Source: Bradyrhizobium sp. AZCC 2176 (GTDB taxonomy: Bacteria > Pseudomonadota > Alphaproteobacteria > Rhizobiales > Xanthobacteraceae). From it: a stretch of DNA of 64,000 bases. The translations under genes were made by a program, and so were the position numbers. Each line of letters starts with the position of its first letter. The first letter of the stretch is position 1. Location: the NCBI RefSeq assembly GCF_036924645.1, contig NZ_JAZHRX010000001.1:1984001-2048000 (forward strand), given 5' to 3'. The notes below the pieces were generated by a model that worked only from the letters and a program-made list of their open reading frames with translations, ran no database searches and was not told the origin of the DNA. Shown in pieces: positions 60,656-64,000 of this stretch.

Positions 60656-62398
60656 TTACGCGCTGGCACGGATACGTTGCTTGTCGTAGAGATCCTTCTC
60701 TTCGTCGGCGATCGGAACGACGTACGGCTCCACATCCCGCTTCTCGCTGGTCATCTTGCCGTCCTTCTTGCTTAGAAGCGTGTGGCAGAACCAGTTCTCG
60801 TTGTCCTTCTCCGGGAAATCGGTGCGAAGGTGATACAGGCCCCAGCGGCTTTCCTCACGGTAAAGCGAGGCGTACGCGGCCATGTCGGCACAGTCCAGTA
60901 TCGACTGGGTCTCGAGCGCGCGCAGTAGTTCGTGCGAATTCCGCGCGATCATCTGCTGTTCCATATCCTCTCGAACCTCCGCCAACCGACGCTGACCGAG
61001 TTCGAACTTGCGCGTGACCTTCGGCGGCTGCAGATAATCGTTCACAAGGCGACGGGCCTTGTATTCGATCTGGTTCGGCGGAATGCCGTCTTCCCGCTTG
61101 GTCGGCGCCATCACCCGGTCGCGCTCCTTGGCGACATCGGCGGTATCGAACGCGGCGAAGTCATGGTTGTCCGCAAACTCCATCGCGTCGGTGCCCGCGA
61201 CCGAGCCGTTTGTAAACGCGCCGAGCATGTAGTTGTGAGGTACGCTGGCCATATCGCCGGCGGCATAGAGGCCAGGCACGGTCGTGCGCGCAAAATCATC
61301 GACAAACACACCGGACGCGCTATGTCCTGAACAGAACCCGATCTCGGAGATGTGCATCTCAATCGATTCGGTCCGATAGTCGGTACCCCGTCCTTTCTGG
61401 AACAGCCCGCGCGTCGGGCGCTCGACCTTGTGGAGCGTGGACTCGATCTCCTCGATCGTCTTCTCGTGAAGATGCGAGAGCTGAAGAAACACCGGTCCCT
61501 TGCCCGACGACAATTCGTTGTAGAACTCGAGCATCATCTGGCCAGACCAGTAATCACATTCGATGAAGCGCGATCCTTCATTGTTGGCGGTGAACGCACC
61601 GAAGGGACCGGCGACATAGGCGCAGGCCGGTCCGTTGTAATCCTTGATCAGCGGATTGATCTGGAAGCATTCGAGGTTCGCGAGTGCCGCGCCGGCATGA
61701 TAGGCCATCGCATAGCCGTCGCCTGAATTGGCGGCATTCTCGTAGGTACCGAACATGTAGCCGGAGGTCGGAAGGCCGAGGCGTCCCGCCGCACCCATGC
61801 AGAGGATGACAGCTTTGGCCTTGATGACCAACATCTCCGCTGTGCGCGCATTGACGCTGATGGCCCCCGCCACACGTCCGTCGCTCGACGTCAGCAGGCG
61901 CGTCGCCATATACCGATTCGAGATCAGGATTCTCGCGCGCCGGAGTTGCCGGTAGATCGCCTTCTTCACCGTCTCGCCGTTCGGCATCGGCAGCACATAG
62001 GTGCCGATATGATGTACCTTCTTGACCGCGTAATCGCCGTTTTCGTTCTTCAGAAATCGGATGCCGAAGCTGTCGAGTTCCTCGATGATCTTATAGCAAT
62101 TCTGCGCGTACTTATAGACAGCCTTCTGGTCGACAATGCCGTCGTTCGCGATGGTTATTTCCTTGGTGTATTGCTCCGGCGTCGCGTAACCGGGAATGAC
62201 GGCGTTGTTCAGCCCGTCCATCCCCATTGAGATCGCACCCGACCGCTTGACGTTCGCCTTTTCAAGCAGAACGACATTAGCCTTCGGATTTTTCAGCTTG
62301 GCCTTGAGTGCAGCCATCGGACCGGCCGTACCGCCGCCGATAACGAGCACATCGCAGGAAACTTCCGAAAGCCCGTCGATGATCTCATCCATTGCCAT
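60656..62398 (-). CDS. AprA/fumarate-reductase-like flavoprotein
   Basis: The FAD fold starts CDVLVIGGGTAGPMAALKAK (GxGxxG) and LLEKANVKRSGAISMGMDGL. The later blocks GCAGR-like MGAAGRLGLPTSGYMFGTYE, AYVAGPFGAFTANNEGSRFI and YAAGDMASVPHNYMLGAFT belong to the fumarate reductase/succinate dehydrogenase/AprA superfamily. Together with the AprB-type ferredoxin just downstream, it resembles a two-subunit Apr-like oxidoreductase rather than a four-subunit Sdh; no membrane anchors are near. At 580 residues it is shorter than AprA (about 650). The ATG preceded by AGGAG at six-base spacing was taken as start. The substrate is open; sulfur compounds are one option. Confidence 0.86.
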   Translation of the reverse strand: MAMDEIIDGLSEVSCDVLVIGGGTAGPMAALKAKLKNPKANVVLLEKANVKRSGAISMGMDGLNNAVIPGYATPEQYTKEITIANDGIVDQKAVYKYAQNCYKIIEELDSFGIRFLKNENGDYAVKKVHHIGTYVLPMPNGETVKKAIYRQLRRARILISNRYMATRLLTSSDGRVAGAISVNARTAEMLVIKAKAVILCMGAAGRLGLPTSGYMFGTYENAANSGDGYAMAYHAGAALANLECFQINPLIKDYNGPACAYVAGPFGAFTANNEGSRFIECDYWSGQMMLEFYNELSSGKGPVFLQLSHLHEKTIEEIESTLHKVERPTRGLFQKGRGTDYRTESIEMHISEIGFCSGHSASGVFVDDFARTTVPGLYAAGDMASVPHNYMLGAFTNGSVAGTDAMEFADNHDFAAFDTADVAKERDRVMAPTKREDGIPPNQIEYKARRLVNDYLQPPKVTRKFELGQRRLAEVREDMEQQMIARNSHELLRALETQSILDCADMAAYASLYREESRWGLYHLRTDFPEKDNENWFCHTLLSKKDGKMTSEKRDVEPYVVPIADEEKDLYDKQRIRASA

Positions 62399-62560
62399 CA
62401 CTTGCTCCTGTTCGGCGTGTTCGCCGTCTTAGCGCTTAGGTTTGTTCGGTTGGCCCTTCGACGATAGCAATTAGTTGTCGCCGGTGAGAGAAACCCAATG
62501 TTTGGGCCTGCTGCCGAAATCGAAGTCAGCCCTTGAACAACAAATAGGCAGGCGCGGCCA

Positions 62561-63334
62561 TTATCGTTCAACAAAGGCTTTCTCGACCACGAAATGCCCC
62601 GGCTCGCTGTGATTGCCTTCGACAAAGCCGCGCTCCATGAACATCACACGGAGTTCCTCCAGCATGCCGGGGCTGCCGCACAACATGACGCGGTCGGCTT
62701 CCCGGTCCAGCACGGGTAGCCCGACATCGTTGAAGAGTTGACCCGATTCGATCAAGTCGGTGATGCGGCCACGGTTGCGAAACGGCTCGCGGGTCACGGT
62801 CGGATAGTAGATGAGCTTGTCGGCGAGCAGCGGCCCGAACAGTTCGTCCTGTCGAAGCTTCTCCACCAGGCGTTCGCCATAGGCCAATTCGGAGACCTGG
62901 CGGCAGCCATGAGCGACAATGATCGTCTCATAGGACTCATAGACGTCGGGATCCTTGATGAGGCTGGCGAAGGGCGCGATTCCGGTACCGGTCGAAAGCA
63001 GCAGCAGGCGCTTTCCCGGTATGAGGTTTGCGGTGATGAGCGTACCGGTCGGCTTGCGGCCAACGAGAATGATGTCGCCCTCCTTGATCTTCTGCAGGCG
63101 CGAGGTCAGCGGTCCATCGGCAACCTTGATGCTGAAGAATTCGAGGGCGTCCTCGTGATTGGCGCTGGCCATACTATAGGCACGGACAAGCGGACGCCCT
63201 TCGACCTCCAGCCCGATCATCGCGAACTGTCCATTCTGAAAGCGAAAACCCGGATCGCGCGTGGCTGTAAAGCTGAACAGGGAATCGGTCCAGTGTTTCA
63301 CTGAGAGAACCGTTTCCTTCTGAAAAGCGCTCAT
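62561..63334 (-). CDS. fpr: Ferredoxin-NADP reductase
   Basis: FAD and NADP domains are clear: FRFQNGQFAMIGLEVEGRPL, VRAYSMASANHEDALEFFSI (RxYS FAD motif), GDIILVGRKPTGTLI, LLLLSTGTGIAPFASLIKDP (NADP GTGIAP), and VMLCGSPGMLEELRVMFMER (CGxP). Its C-terminus ends FVVEKAFVER, with aromatic and Glu contacts near the flavin as in Fpr. GGAGAAGGACG lies directly before the ATG. It should couple NADPH to the two ferredoxins coded in the same block, feeding or draining the flavoprotein complex. Confidence 0.9.
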   Translation of the reverse strand: MSAFQKETVLSVKHWTDSLFSFTATRDPGFRFQNGQFAMIGLEVEGRPLVRAYSMASANHEDALEFFSIKVADGPLTSRLQKIKEGDIILVGRKPTGTLITANLIPGKRLLLLSTGTGIAPFASLIKDPDVYESYETIIVAHGCRQVSELAYGERLVEKLRQDELFGPLLADKLIYYPTVTREPFRNRGRITDLIESGQLFNDVGLPVLDREADRVMLCGSPGMLEELRVMFMERGFVEGNHSEPGHFVVEKAFVER

Positions 63335-63474
63335 CGTCCTTCTCCTCCTTCGATCGCTTGATCGCCACAACGCGCATGAGAGCGCGATGATGGAACGTTG
63401 GGTGAGAAGCGAAAATGCCGCAACGACAGACTTGAGTTCTTGGTCGATTAGTTTCTAATTTTTCGCCGACTTCA

Positions 63475-64000
63475 TCAGAACGAACGATATTTAACGTAAG
63501 TTAACGACAATCCGATCAGGATCGCAGAAAGAATAAGCAGAAGTATGATGGGTCTTAAGCCGAAGGCGCGGATGCTTCTCCAGGGTAACGTCAATCCGAT
63601 TGCCGCCATCGACGTGACGAGACAGAAACGCGAAAGCGGCGTGGTCACCTGAGATAGTTCGTGCGGGACAAGCCCCGAAGCATTGAGCAACGCCGCCACG
63701 ACAAAGCCGATCAAAAAGACTGGCGGCAACGGCAAAAGGGGCTTTTGCGAAACTTCCCCACCCGTTGCGATGAAGGATACAGCGATGCACGCTGGTGCAA
63801 GGAGCGCCACACGTAGAAGCTTTGCCACCGTGGCCATATCGCCGGTCTCGGGATTGACGCTGTAGCCGGCGGCAATCGCGTGGGCCACTTCGTGAACACT
63901 CCCACCGAGAAAGATGCCGCCTGCAGCCGAGCCCAGTCCGGCCATGTGAACCAGGAGCGGATATAGGATCATCGCCACGGACGAAATGATGCTGACAGCG
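63475..64000 (-). CDS. YeiH/UPF0324-type putative sulfate exporter, N-terminal part outside window
   Basis: Hydrophobic segments and the conserved block FLGGSVHEVAHAIAAGYSVN, then GDMATVAKLLRVALLAPACI, identify the YeiH (UPF0324) family of inner-membrane proteins, often described as sulfate exporters. The last helices are PVFLIGFVVAALLNASGLVP, FCLVTSMAAIGLTLPWRSIR and LRPIILLLILSAILIGLSLT. About 175 of the usual 330-350 residues are seen; the start is outside the window. Export of sulfate would fit oxidation of sulfur by the Apr-like module upstream. The exporter role is family annotation, not proof. Confidence 0.83.
   Translation of the reverse strand, partial: AVSIISSVAMILYPLLVHMAGLGSAAGGIFLGGSVHEVAHAIAAGYSVNPETGDMATVAKLLRVALLAPACIAVSFIATGGEVSQKPLLPLPPVFLIGFVVAALLNASGLVPHELSQVTTPLSRFCLVTSMAAIGLTLPWRSIRAFGLRPIILLLILSAILIGLSLTYVKYRSF

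Overview
The window is GC-rich chromosomal DNA whose gene content fits a Bradyrhizobium-like alphaproteobacterium (Nitrobacteraceae). The pointers are DUF1254, DUF992 and HWE-kinase genes, many small secreted proteins, FixJ-type regulators, several NMT1-type ABC importers and tyrosine-recombinase or IS481 debris. This assignment is an inference from family content; no rRNA or other phylogenetic marker is present. Most of the window is accessory and decaying: at least six genes are broken or reduced to fragments.

Region 1 (1-9.1 kb) is sugar-acid and small-molecule metabolism. It holds a partial TctC binding protein, the galactonate pair dgoK-dgoA, a double-hotdog thioesterase, half of a succinate-semialdehyde dehydrogenase, a sugar isomerase/epimerase with a Gfo/Idh/MocA oxidoreductase, an SDR gene broken by two indels, and an O-methyltransferase followed by the remains of an FAD oxidoreductase. 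Region 2 (9.1-11 kb) is recombinase debris with interlocked palindromes, then two tiny secreted proteins.

Region 3 (11-31.5 kb) is an envelope and signalling zone. It carries an MASE1-PAS-HWE kinase with a convergent receiver, a second kinase/receiver pair with a periplasmic sensor, an HdeA-like protein, four tandem secreted DUF1254 proteins, an HlyD-type adaptor, a FixJ-type and an AraC-type regulator, a SphA-type outer-membrane protein, a TAXI-type binding protein with DUF992, a DUF2721 protein and two paralogous cysteine-containing secreted proteins. A 14-base element (CCGATTTTGCATAG) recurs in this zone, usually as inverted pairs in upstream regions, and it nearly always points towards a start codon 60-130 bases away. 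It is the strongest unexplained signal in the window.

Region 4 (31.5-38.9 kb) has an IS481 fragment, a fatty-acid desaturase, a complete NMT1-type ABC importer, a Crp/Fnr regulator, an allophanate-hydrolase-like amidase and a degenerate tRNA 3' half. Region 5 (39-48.7 kb) has a TusA-radical SAM fusion, a PhnD-like protein, an acyl-CoA dehydrogenase, and then a tightly overlapping operon: nucleoside phosphorylase, DUF2064 glycosyltransferase, GT-C glycosyltransferase (frameshifted), radical SAM/SPASM, GT2. A secreted methyltransferase and a DoxX-like protein follow on the other strand. The operon suggests an uncharacterised sugar-modification pathway that may build on adenosyl chemistry.

Region 6 (48.8-58.9 kb) is a second ABC importer with an M20 hydrolase and an amidase remnant, a second amidase with an orphan binding protein, RidA, a second Crp/Fnr paralogue, a TetR gene cut by an in-frame amber codon, and a VOC protein. 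Region 7 (59-64 kb) is a redox module: 7Fe ferredoxin FdxA, HEAT-repeat protein, AprB-like ferredoxin, AprA/fumarate-reductase-like flavoprotein, ferredoxin-NADP reductase and the C-terminal part of a YeiH-type putative sulfate exporter. Together these suggest handling of sulfur released from organosulfur compounds.
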